Below are positions 1-12,600 of a stretch of 64,000 bases of DNA, piece after piece; position 1 is the stretch's first letter, and each line of letters opens with the position of its first letter. Origin of the DNA: Cricetomys ansorgei. Taxonomy: Eukaryota > Chordata > Mammalia > Rodentia > Nesomyidae. The position numbers and the translations under genes are program-made. The notes under the pieces are model-generated. The model was not told the origin of the DNA. It was given only the letters and a program-made list of their open reading frames with translations, and did no database searches. The stretch spans positions 3,316,001 to 3,380,000 of the forward strand of contig JAMJFZ010004031.1 of NCBI GenBank assembly GCA_026225945.1, given 5' to 3'.

Positions 1-460
1 AGAGCTCAATGGAGATGAGGATGGAATTCGGTGGTGACACCCCTGCACAGCATCTCTGGGCCCGGCATTCCATCTCCAGTACTGTTAGAAAAGCAGAAAT
101 AACAACAAAAAACATTGTGAAAGGAGCCCTGGAAAGCAGACAGACTGTGGTTCCCTCTTCTGATTCTGAAGACTTCGCAGGTTAAGCAGAGAGGGTTCAC
201 CTTAAACTAACGCAGCAAGCGATGCTCCTAGCTCTGCCTCTTGACTTAAGTGCTAAACCTTCTTTGTGCCCCACGTGCTGGTTAGAACAACTTGAGGACC
301 AAAAAAGACAGACAAGAAGCACAATCAAAACAGTATTCTACCCTGCTCTAAAGAAATGTCAACGCTCATGGCAACAGACAATGAGGGCTCACAATTGAAG
401 CCTACATTAAAGAGTGAGTGTACGCTCAAGTGGGACATTGCTTCTGCAAGGCACACTTAC
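1..460 (-). other. Itga4 intron 14 (partial)
   Basis: This is sequence downstream of the exon 14 donor. No exon 15-like peptide, repeat or RNA gene was recognised. Confidence 0.8.
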
Positions 461-615
461 CTATGTAGCCGGGGACCTCTTTGCCCTTATATGAGAAACA
501 GAGCATTAGATTCATGCACACAGAAGGAAGTCCATTTTCAGTACAGTCGAATTTCGTCCTATTTACTGACTCTGGATGGCTTAAAGATGCTTCAACAATC
601 ACTACAGGCCTTGTC
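461..615 (-). CDS. Itga4: Itga4 exon 14: start of thigh domain
   Basis: Codons 463-514 plus one base. Acceptor tcctgcag, donor GTAAGT. The peptide runs [20 protein letters not shown] (Asn481 sequon), then through two cysteines to [11 protein letters not shown], the linker into the Ig-like thigh domain. The next exon, expected to encode VLFYN-like sequence, is not seen in positions 1-460 and so lies outside the window. Confidence 0.96.
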
Positions 616-3600
616 CTGCATAGGCAATAAAATTATTAATATTAATTATAGAGTTATTTTACCTAAAGACAATAATTATATTTGTTCCCAACAACCAAGC
701 AGTGCCATTAAAATGCTTAAATAGTAGCATGGGCATGCATACTTGATACTATTTTTGTGTATAAATCAAGAGAAGCTTTCATTTAAATACATACAACTAT
801 TAGCTTTATCTGATGGTCTGTTTAATTAAATCTAGGCAAGGTGGGAAAAGTTCAATAGTAAAACTTCAGAATACCAAACGGAGCATCATCGACAAGGCCG
901 TTGTTAAAGCCTGCCTCCCAGCATCTATGATTAGGCCCAGTTGTCATTAAGCAGTTAAACATGTCAACCTCACCTTAACAACACTGCAGAATCAGACACA
1001 AAAGCACCAACAGCTACATCTGGGGGAAGAAAAAAAACACCAGGGTAGATTAATGATCACCATTAGCTAAAGGAGAATTACCTTGCAGCCACAGGTACTT
1101 AGTTAAGTATCACCTTTTGACTGTACCAAAACACCATTTACAGAAAATTAATTGGAAAGGACAAGCTAGCATCCTTGGATCCATCCCCCCATTTGTCTGA
1201 ATCTATTCACTCAGAAATCGCAGCACTCCTTTTACGAGAAAGCCAAGAAATTGCACGCTGGAAACTTGTGACAGGGCTGCCAAACCAAATGTAATGCTTT
1301 CAGTTAGACACGTTCTTCCAGAAGGTTGCTTTCACATCTTCTTAAAAACAGATTTTTTTTTTCTTTTCATCTCATCTTTGATTTCTTAGGTGCTTCCTTC
1401 TTTCTCAAGAACAGGGGCTCTAATATTAAGTCACTAACAGTGTACAGCTGATGAATTACTTGATCATTTTAGGCCCACCGTTAACCCTGAAGTATGAGTA
1501 ATGTTATGTGCTCATACGTACAGCTATGAGTAGCCTTCGCATTGGGTTTCCATGTACACAAAAAAGCAGCACCTACAAAAGAGCTCTATTTTGGTTCCTG
1601 AAATCGACACGGTCTCTACTCACCGACATATCCATTGTTGTCTGCATCAATTTGCCCTGAGATAGATTGTCCGAACATCCTTAGTGATTTGCTGATTTGA
1701 AGTCCTTCAATTCTCTGGGGGGGAGGGAATTTTGATGGCAAATAGTTATTAAATATCTAATATTTGGAAGATGTTAGCTTAGTTAAATGATAGATCTTTT
1801 GATTAACACACTGACTAACAAAATGTGTTCTAGAAAAAAAATTAAACACTAAGAGGGACAAAATTTCCCATCTTGAAATAGAGCTGAAATGTATTTTGAT
1901 ATTAAACATTCATGTTGTGAAAAAGACATTATTTTGCAGTATACTTTTTAGTTTTTCCAAAATAATTCTTATTCCTTTTCTTTGAAATGTTTTCAAGTTC
2001 TGCATTTACTTTCTTAATCCATGTAAATAAGCAGATTATTTGGAAAGTAAGATGTCTCTAATTATTACCTGGGCCTAGGACTTAGATTTATGATGAAAGG
2101 CTACCAATTTGGACAGGTTGCTTCCTACAGCCCAAGTCTTCAGTCTGTTCCACGTATTTAATTTCATGTCCTGACATTGCTTTAGAAATAACTGGTTGCT
2201 GTTTACAGTAAGAAAAAACATTCAGTATCTTTTACTTGATAGATATCTAACTTTTATATTAAAGTTAAAAGGCCATTTGTCCACTTTTGGCCTCATCAAA
2301 AATAATAAGGTTAGTTAATAAATTTTTGGAAAGTCTTTTCTCCTCAAAATTTAAATATAGGTCATTTTATGCCCCAAAGTGCCCTGATTTTTCAAGATTT
2401 AGAAGTGAAGTGAGCATTTTGTCATTAAACTGTATTAAGATATTATCAGTTTAACTACGAGACACTGAAAGAAATGTGGTCTCATGGGCACCTTTGACCT
2501 CCTATGCTAGTTCTGTTTATTATGAAGCTTTGGCTCTAAGTAAGGACAATTAACGTCCAAATGGACCTACTTGGGGAAGCATGGTCCTCACCTCGAGAAC
2601 ACAGATGTTATGTCACACAGAGACATCTGTAACAGGGTAAAGATGAGAATGAAACTGGACTGGATACTATGGAAATAATTAAGAAAATTGTTTTGTGAGG
2701 TCAGCTAAAATTGAATTGCTTGCCAATACTATATGGTAAAGTAAAATGTTAAGTGTTTGAAAGAGAAAAGAAGACCACATCACCAGTCAAATGAAATGAT
2801 GAGAGTACTTTAATCACCAATGCTTCTTTGGAAGACCAAATAGTATCTTACCTGTGAGTAGGTGGATGAGATCCCATCTTCTCGGCCATTGTAAATGTAG
2901 ATAGCACCTCTTAAGTCATCTTCTTGTGGAGCACCAATAGCAACATCTGTTAGATTCAAATAGTGGAAAATTAGAAATTCTTGATACAAAGGATGAACTT
3001 TGAAAACTAGCCTTCATGATACTGAACGCATGTCACATAATGTGAAAACTTCCTCTTACAAAGAAAACTCAACCACTTTTCCAGAAAAAATATAATACTA
3101 ATATCATAACATAAAGGATAGTCTGTGCATGGGGGAAAGAAGACAGAGTGATGGTTCTCAAGGGAACTCTCTCAGAATGGGTAAATGCGCAGGGGATCCA
3201 GACACACATCTGGACCCCCACCTCAGCTCTGATGCTGTGCCCTGCTATTCTATGAAGCCCTACTCTTTAATGTATGTGTCTTGATTTCCTCACTCACCAA
3301 ATGAGGGTATACCAAGGCACATGCCCATGTGAAAGATGCAATACATGAATGGAATAGAACAGCATTTAGCACATTACAATCTGAGATTGTCTGACCACAA
3401 GAACCTTACTTTTAAGCTTCTAGACATTTCTATTACTGTAGAATGACTTCTGAATCAATTCCTCTTCCAGTGGTATGTATTAGGAATACATGCATGTATA
3501 TGCAGTATTTCAGAGAATGCATTTTTGTAGAATATTGGCAGAATGAATCTATCATTGTTTACATTGGTTTATGGCGCTAGTAGAAAAATTGATGATTTCA

Positions 3601-6600
3601 TGTGAGAAAACCCAAGAGTAAAAGACATGCTGACTAATCCCATTGCTTAACTCTTGTCAACACATGTATCATGAAGGAGAAAAAAGCATTCCATAGCTGC
3701 AAGGGCACTTCATAGTTATGTCATATCATTCTATGTAGGCATATTAATATAGTTATCAATACGTAATATTCTTAATTATTTTTACTGAAATCTAAAGAAG
3801 AGAACGTTTATTTTCATGATATTGTCCATCAGTGTCTGGATGTTTTTTACACGGACAGTGGTAATTTTGGATGCTGTTTAATACAAATCATATTTTAATT
3901 GTCAATGACAATATCAAGAAGATACAATTCTGATGCCTGAAGATAAATATTAAAAAATTACTTGCCGAACTGTAGGAAATTACTACTGCACTCTGGGGAA
4001 CCGCACACTCTCCTCCCACACATATTCCTCATATGTGCAGTTTTAGAAGACCAGTTAATTACCAGTAGTGAAGTGAGAGGCAATACTTGTACAGGTACAA
4101 TTTCTATACCAAGACTACTGTGCAGGGCAGCAGGCAAGGTTAAGACAGGGCCGTTTATTTAACCATGGAAATGACTCAATATCAGTTGTTGAGTACCTAC
4201 TGCCCTGACTCTCCCAGCTGCTCCTCGGTGTTGTGACTCTCTCTGGGACCCTTGCAAACCCTACAGCAAGGCAGCATCCAGGCAGCGTGTGCCTGGCATA
4301 GCAGGGGTCATCAGAATGTTCTCCAGCTTTGAAGGAGACTCAGTTAGGTTTGGTCAATTCCTGGACTGTACTAATAGATACCATGGTCCAGTTATATATG
4401 TCCCTCCTATTTTTCCTTCTAAATTCAGAATCTTTTTTAAAATAGAAGAATGATGGATACCATAATTCGATAGGCATCATTTTTAGAGATGTGTAAATAA
4501 TTATGCTACTTGTAATCAATGGTATCTTTAGAATCAATAAAATGCTTTGAATACCACCCTCTAATTAACCATGATAAAGATCAATAACTGACAATTATAA
4601 CTGATATAACACAATAAAAGACTAGACAGCAGACCACTCTGGCCCCATTTTCAACAGAAAGGCAAACAGCACAAAACTCTAATTACATTCTCTTCCTTGA
4701 ACCATTTTTAATGTGAAAATCAAGCACTGACTTAAAGATCTTTAATTACCTTCGAAGCCATCGCTGTCAATGTCACCAAGATTCGCTATGGACTCCCCGA
4801 ATCTTGCTGCATATTTGTCACTTCCGATGAGCACTGTTTCCATTTCATCCATTACGGCTCCCTAGATAGAAGAGGAAAGAAAGGTGTCATTATAAAACTC
4901 CCTGACAACTTTACACATGATTTATTGCTATAATTGGATATGGATTATTTTTTCCCAATGCATCAAACCACAGACTGAGCTTTAGTATACACACCTCGGT
5001 TCAATTCAATAAATATTTATTGAGTAATTCAACACATATAATAGCTCAGAGGACATAGGAAATTGTCGAACTCATAATCCCTAGCTTTGAAAATCCAATA
5101 AATCATTTTGATAATTCAATTTAACAAATACCTATTGAGCTCTTGCTAAAGACAATACACTGTGCAGAATGAAAGGGGCCAAAGAGGAATATGTACAAAA
5201 TACCCTCTTTCCTCCAGGAATCACAGTTACGAGGAGGGTTTAACACCAGCATGGAAATGACTTACAAGTACAGATTTCTTTGCACTAACAAGAAGGAAAG
5301 TAATTTTAACTGAAGCAAGGAAGGAATTCCAATAAGGAGCAGAAAGGGGAAAAATGACCTGGGAGAGACTTCACAAAGTGCACGCAAGGTGGCTACTGCA
5401 AGGAAGGCATGATTTTGATATAAAGAAAGTGTGATCAGCAAGACGCAAGTTACATGCATGTGTAGTAGTATAGAGAACAGGACCACAGACGTCAAATTGT
5501 CGTATTACAGTAATAGCAATTTGACTGAAGGGGAAATTTACTCTAAGGTGAACAATAGGAAGCTGTGGGAGCTTTCTGAGATAAGGAATGGCATGACTTA
5601 AGCTGGCCTTTGGAAACTTACCCTAGCGTCGATCAACTGCTATCTCTGAGGTTGATGGCGAGTCGTAATATATAATGTGTGTATATTATATACATGATAG
5701 GCTCTCTCATGTGGTGATAATGAGCCCTGATCATTTCAATCCCACATGCTACTCACAGATCCCATTCTCTTCCCGGGCACATGTGTTCTTCATTCCAATA
5801 GCACACAGATTTATGCTCTGCCAAGGATCCTTCACTTTTATTTCATAACAGGAAGCCCCTATTCTTTTCTCTCTCAAATACTACTTCCATGAAATATTTT
5901 GAACCCAAACTAAATCATGTCTACTCTCCTTATACCTATCCCCTGCCATTTACCATGTCATATTCTACTGACTCCTCACCCAATCCTGAAGTTCAGGGGT
6001 CACAACTGGGATTAATTTTAGCTTTTTCATAGCATGTTCCATTTCAGGTGCTCACTAAGGGTCACTTTTTTAATTCTAAATGAATTAAAATTTTGATTTA
6101 TCTCTATAGATGCTATCACTACCATCCACATAACATGGGACTAAATCCAAGAAGTGAGAGATAAAATGTAGTGGCTCCTTAGGAGATGACTAAAGAGAAG
6201 AGAGACAGGGCTTCAGTGAAGACAAATGAGGTATAACTTCAACACGATGGTGTTTTAGAAGAATTTTGAGAGAAGTAGGTGGTGATTGCTCGTGTTGAAA
6301 TATTCTACAGTCACTGAGAATGGGAACCAAGTGCTCACTAGGGACCCCTGAGAGCTATTTAGCAGACTAGGTCAAACCTCGAGTTAGTCAAGTGCCCTTC
6401 TTTATTTTAGTTCATTGAAAATAATTCTGGAGTATCTGCCAGTCTAGGACTTCTACAAGACATGAAAAAACAAGGGTAAACAAAACAGATGGTTCCTCTC
6501 ACGCCCTAGCGCAGGCAATAGCAAACTAGGTAAAGACAGTATTATGCTCCTTAGTGAGTAGAGCCATTTCAGAGAGTTCAGAAAGGAAGAAAAATCCACA

Positions 6601-9600
6601 CAACAGGATCTAAAAAAGGAAACCAATTACTAAACTGATCCTAGAAGTCAACAGCGCTGCTTCTGGAGGAAAAGGGTAGCCTAGTGAGCAAGCTCTTCCT
6701 TTGCTCTGTGAACACTTCTTTTATCTTTTTTTTTTTTTTATACTGGGATGATTTGAGAATTCAAGGGGAGAAAATGTTTCTTTACTTTATAGATGATTTT
6801 TGCTGTTAAACTATTTTTTAAACATTTTCTTGTTAAGAAAAAACCAGAAATTTGGCATAGGGTGGGGGGTCAGGGGTGTAATGGGGATTGCTGAATAAGG
6901 ATCTAGTAAGTACAAAGAAGCCCATCTGTGGATGAGGAAGTACAGAACATTTGGTGCAAAGTGTTTGTGTGCTACTATTTATGAGAGAGCACTGTCAAAT
7001 GGATGATATGCCTTCTCTATATTAAATTTTAGTTTAAAGAAAGTCTAGAAGATCTCTGCATATGTAGCTCCCCTAGTCTAGATTTAGAACATTGAACTTT
7101 CCCAGCCTTATAAGACTGGAAGCCTTTCTCTTTTGCTTTGTGTAGAGTTTACTTTAATATTCGAAATGAGAACTTATTAAATTCTCTGAAAGTTTTGAGT
7201 AAGCCAGGTTACCAGAACACTTTGCTAAATCTTGACTAAAAGATACTGTGTCCTAAGAAATGAAACTGTTTTTTTATAAGCCCACATTTATTTTCAAACT
7301 GAAGGAACAAAGATGCCATTAAGTATCTATCCATTCTTTGCTTTGATTTAACTTCAAGAAGCATGCTGTTTAGAGAAGCCCAGTTGGACTCTGTAGATGG
7401 AATCAAATCATCTGTCTCACTACAAATACTGCTCATGATTTAAAACTGAAAGACAGTCAGTAATTATCTAATTAAACAATGTATCTACTTCAGAATAAAT
7501 GATGCCAATCTCATATTACTTTCAGTATATAATCCAAATGAACTGTGAAATAATATTTTATCAATGCACCTTATTTCTGATTGTAGGTCAAGAAGTTGAA
7601 AAATTGAATGTTTCATCTATTCCTAATAAGCATTTTGTGGTCTACTAAATTATATAAAGACTATAATTGTTGGATTATGTAAAAATTCATTTTGAAGTAT
7701 CTGCAAAAAACATTCTTCCAAATTATATTTGTGCCAAAATTAAACTAAAGGAAAATTTAATTACTAGCATGGATCCACACAAGCTGTAAGTGTTGTGCTC
7801 TGAGTCTTATATTTCTGGAATAGCTTCTAATTGACATGCTATGTTTCATCTTCAGAGCATCAGTACAGCAGCAGAAGTTTTATTTTGATCCATCAAATAA
7901 CCTTAAGACTATATCTTTGACCTGGCAAGATTGCTAAGTGTATTAAAGTGGCTCTGGACAAATGCTATGACCCCCAGGATGAGAGGGGATCCCAGGAGCA
8001 TGCAATAGAAGGAGAGACATGATGCATCTGACCCCCATATATGTACCTTTACATGCATAAGTATGCATGCACATGTGTCATAGACTTAAGTGTACACACA
8101 CAAATTCCAAAAGGAATCTATAGTCTCAGAACTGTGAAATAAGAACATTTTCAGTCTGAATCATAATTCATAAACAATGTCCAGTTTGGGGATTACCAGA
8201 CATACCGAGCCAGAGTTGAGGTACACGAATACTCTCCCTTCCTCCCTGATGGTGCTCTGCATGGGGGCCCCCACGAGGAGATCTGAGAAGCCATCGGCAT
8301 TGAGGTCCACCGCACAGACAGAGGCTCCAAAGTATGAGCCGAGCTGTTCAAAAGCAAAGTACATGTATAATGGTATAATGAGAACACACGGGGTTGTTCA
8401 CAGAAGGCCTCAGTGACCCCAAAGTCAGAGACATATTTACCTTTTTACCTTTCATTTCATGTAAGATACTCAGTTCCCTTTCACCAATGCTGAATATATA
8501 TGCCTGCAATTGGGGGAAGAATTCAAAGATGTTTACTTCCTTATCAAATTTTCTCTCAAAATACAAACATGTTTAATCAAAACATCCAAGTTGTATAAAA
8601 CATGACTGGACAAATATAAAAAGTATTAAACGTTTAATAAAATTGTGAATGCTCATTTAAGAATGATAAAAAGATTCATAGTAATAAGCCTGATTTGCAA
8701 CACACTCTTTCAGGAACTAACATTTGGATCCCATAGAGAAAGCACAGAAAAATGTTTACCAAAAAAAAAAAAAGAGTGTTCAATGTTCGTACAGTAATGT
8801 AGAAAAAATCTATAAGTAGAATTATTAGAGTCTATTTTTTCTAGTCTTACAGTGAAGCATTACCCGTCTCAACTTCCTTTTACTAAATGTTAATCAGCAT
8901 ATTCATTCTCTGGGCAACTACAGACAATCATAATTTACAAACATTTTACTCATAGCAGAGCCTCATTTAAACTATACAATTCTCCTTAAAGCTTTCCTGC
9001 TAAATTTCTTTGAGAGCTATAAATAAATCTTGCACAAATTTAACTGATGTGGTGCGTTGCTCATCATTTTAATCTTATATTCATTAAACTGTTTACAGTT
9101 ACCCTTTGATGTCTGACTCTCATGTAATCCATTTAAGACTTTGTGAAGAAAGAAAGAGAAAAAGAAAACATAATCTTTACTTTTCCAATCTGTTCATGTT
9201 GAGGGGCTCCTCCCACGATTTCGGTAGTATATGGACTTCGAAAATGACCAGCTCCAACTGAGTACCCTTCATAAAGGAGAGAAGCACATGAGACTCATCA
9301 TTCATGGCAAGTACGTGTTTTTCTTAACTCTCTGCATAGAGTAAAAACAAAACTGAATCCAAATGATTAAGCAAAGTCTCACAAACATTTATATTATTTT
9401 ATTTTATATATTATATAGCATATGTTGTGTTATGTTATGTTATGTTATGTTATGTTATGTTATGTTATGTTATGTTATATTTAAGCAGTTTTAGTATGTG
9501 TTATAAAACTAGTGATATAGGTCTGGATCTCCAAGCTTTCAATGTTGGAAATACGACCTTGACGCTTGCTCTGTTCTGCCCCGTGCAGTATGATGAGCAA

Positions 9601-12600
9601 CCAGTTTCCAGTATTGCAGCTCCAACATCTTGCAGTACACAAAACTTGGAAGCTTTAAATGACAATATTTACAGATTTCATACAATCTTTCTATTGTATG
9701 GAACTTACATAAAATATTACTTTATGTGATAAGAGAGATAATATTGGAGTACATTTTCTGCAATACTTCGAGACATCCTTTAATCACAAATAAGAAAAGA
9801 TCATATGGGTTCTTGTTGGAATAATAATAAAAATACTACTCATTTTATCAGTGCCCTTTCTGAGCACAAGATGCTCACATTGAAAGCACATATAGGTCAA
9901 ACAAACTTATGCTTTATAAGAAACTACAGAACACATGTATTTTATTGTAAAGAGAATTAATGCCAGAAATATTTTAATGAAAATGTAAGTGATTATATGC
10001 TTAATTGAGACAGTTTCTGACATGCCTAATTGTTACTGGCCAATGGGGTGTTTTGAACAACACAGATAATTTCTAAGGCACAGATAATTTGAGTTTGTCA
10101 AAATTTTACAGTACCTAAGTAACTTCCAAATTTTACTTGATTTTGTCCATCTAAAAATGCCTTGTATTTGTTTGTAGTTATATTGTAGACAAAGAGGGAA
10201 CCAGTCCAATAAGCTGATCCTGGGGCCCCCATCACAATTAAATCCTGAAAGAGAAAACTCATCATTTGAAAGTTAAATCTCACCATCCCAAACCTTTTAC
10301 AAATGTACAATATGCGAATAGTCATAAAATGTATTTTATGTTGAAGCTCTTAAATGGGAACATTCTATTAATTTGAAAGCATATGATAAAAAGCCAGAAA
10401 AGCTAAAAGGAGAATTTTATGGAAAGAACTCTGAAACCCTTTGCATTTATCAATGTGTTTTAAATATCAAAGGTGGAGCTATTAGATACTAGACTTTAGG
10501 GACAAAGGCAATGTGGGTCAGCTAAAGACAATCATCTGTGTGTAATTCATTAGGGCTCATTACCAGGATAATCATGTGTTACTAGAGAGTAAAATGGGGA
10601 CTTAATTTATTTCAATTTGCAGAAATCACTGAATAGTGTCCCTAACAATTTCAGCTCAGATTTACCAAAAAAAAAAAAAAAAAAAAAAGTGAATGGAACT
10701 TAGGGCAGGCATAACTAGGAAGGAGGGAGGAAAGGAGGGAGCAGGCCCTTGTCTGCTATTGCATGACAACTTGTAGAAATCAAACCTAATTAACATACAG
10801 TATATTCTCTCTGTAGTTCTGAATTTTCAATATAGTATCTTCATTATAAAGAAAATGATCATAAGCATTTGTAAAATACAGTCACATGTATAAAGACTGT
10901 TAACCCGAAATTATACAGTCATATCTCGATGGAGTTAGAAAACATTCATGAAATCATAATGGGTTTCTTAGAGAACCCAAAACATTGATTATTTATTATT
11001 ATTCCAACCTGAGGGATGGATATAACTGTGATCGCTCATACGATTCTCTAGGTCTTAGGTAATAAGGGTTTGGTGTGCATCTGATTTTCAAGGATATTAC
11101 TAAGTTCTTAAGTTTCATTATTACCATAATTTTAATGAAAATGGACTCATGTATTTCCTTTGCCCTCTATTGGTAATTACAAATGATATATTTGGATAGA
11201 TATTTTCAATACTTAAGTTAACAAAATAAGTAACCAAAGCTACTTAAGATCTCCATTAAATTCTTCAGTATGGGTTTTAGTTGTTCCTGTGTAGTATTAG
11301 TTATTTACATCTTAATTTTCTAAAAATATATATGGAACATTAAATAATATAAACAGAGTGATAATGGCTTACAGCTAAAGAGCCATTACTCAAATGTTAA
11401 TTTTGACTTAAGATGTACTGTAAGTCTAGCAAACCCTCAGAATTATACCTCTACATATGCATAGTCACTAGAGTTAATATTGAGCTATTACCTCTGTGTA
11501 AAAACTAGATATTCCAGCTTGACATGATGCAAAATGCACTCCAAATCTGTTTGCATAATCTAAAATAAAATAAAAATTTTGATTTAGACAAGTTGGGAGT
11601 ATATATTTTTTGAGACAGTTTGACAATGTAGCCCAGGCTGGTCTTGAACCTAAGATCCTTCTGATTCAGTCTTCTAATTGTTCAGAATTTTCAAAATAAT
11701 AATATCCTCCATAATTTTAATTTTCTTAGTGGTCTTTACAAATATCACTCTCAAGATCTGTATTTTGTATTCCTTCTGAAATAGTAATTGTCACAGTTTA
11801 AGGCCATACAGTGCTCCTGTATTAATCTTCAAATCATCACGAATCATTAAAGGCATTTCTTCCTCTGCTTCCTCTTGATGGGAAGGATTTGGTACATATT
11901 ATAAAAACTAAAAAATAAAAATAAAAAAAAATTCAATGGCTACCCACTCAAGCAACTTAATAACTCTCTTCATGGTGACATTTTTTTCTGTATGTGGCAC
12001 AAAAAAAAAAAAAAGCAAACTCCCACACAAGCTGTAGCATTAAATATAAACCTCATGATGTTCATTATGTTGCTAGACTCGTACATCTGACAAAACTGCA
12101 ACTCGAGGTCCTGTACCAGCACCTCCTCATTCCACGCCGCCTCTCACATCCCCGACCACTTCGCCACTGTTTCTCCGTATTTGGAATTTTTAGAAATCAC
12201 ATGTAAGGGAGATTATATGTTGTTTTCCATGCCTGGCTTTTGATTCTCTCTAAATTCATCCCTCCTGTCTCAAATGGCAGGCTTACCTGTTAAACACTAG
12301 ATGGCACATTCTGCTATATGTGTACACACATGCACACATATGTATACACTCATTAGTCCTTTACTCTCACACTCCTTCATGGACTGCTGAGTTACCTGGT
12401 GCTTCAATTTCAATATTTTGAGGAGCTTCTGTAGAGTCTTTCATCAGGCCCACTAAGTTGCACTTATGCCATCTTTGCTAACACCTCTCATCTTTGTGGT
12501 AAATAGCCATCTAACAGATGAGAGGTGATCTCACTGGGGTTTGGTTTCTAGTCTCTGATGATGAGTAATGCCAACCACCATTCATATACCCATCAGCCAT

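Larger units (their letters stand above)
4862..8205 (-). other. Itga4 intron 9
   Basis: A 3.3-kb intron carrying an L2-like relic at 5000-5620, another probable one at 6405-6600, a T-run near 6727-6739 and a SINE at 7922-8105. The rest (about 6620-7920) is plain AT-rich sequence with nothing recognised. Confidence 0.85.

Noticed and set aside
1..200. Exon 15 of Itga4 in the 64-codon minus-strand frame
   Set aside because: The frame follows an acceptor-like 'ctaacag', but its peptide does not resemble the expected thigh-domain sequence.
356..724. 122-codon plus-strand frame opposite Itga4 exon 14
   Set aside because: Shadow of the true minus-strand exon, no similarity to a known protein.
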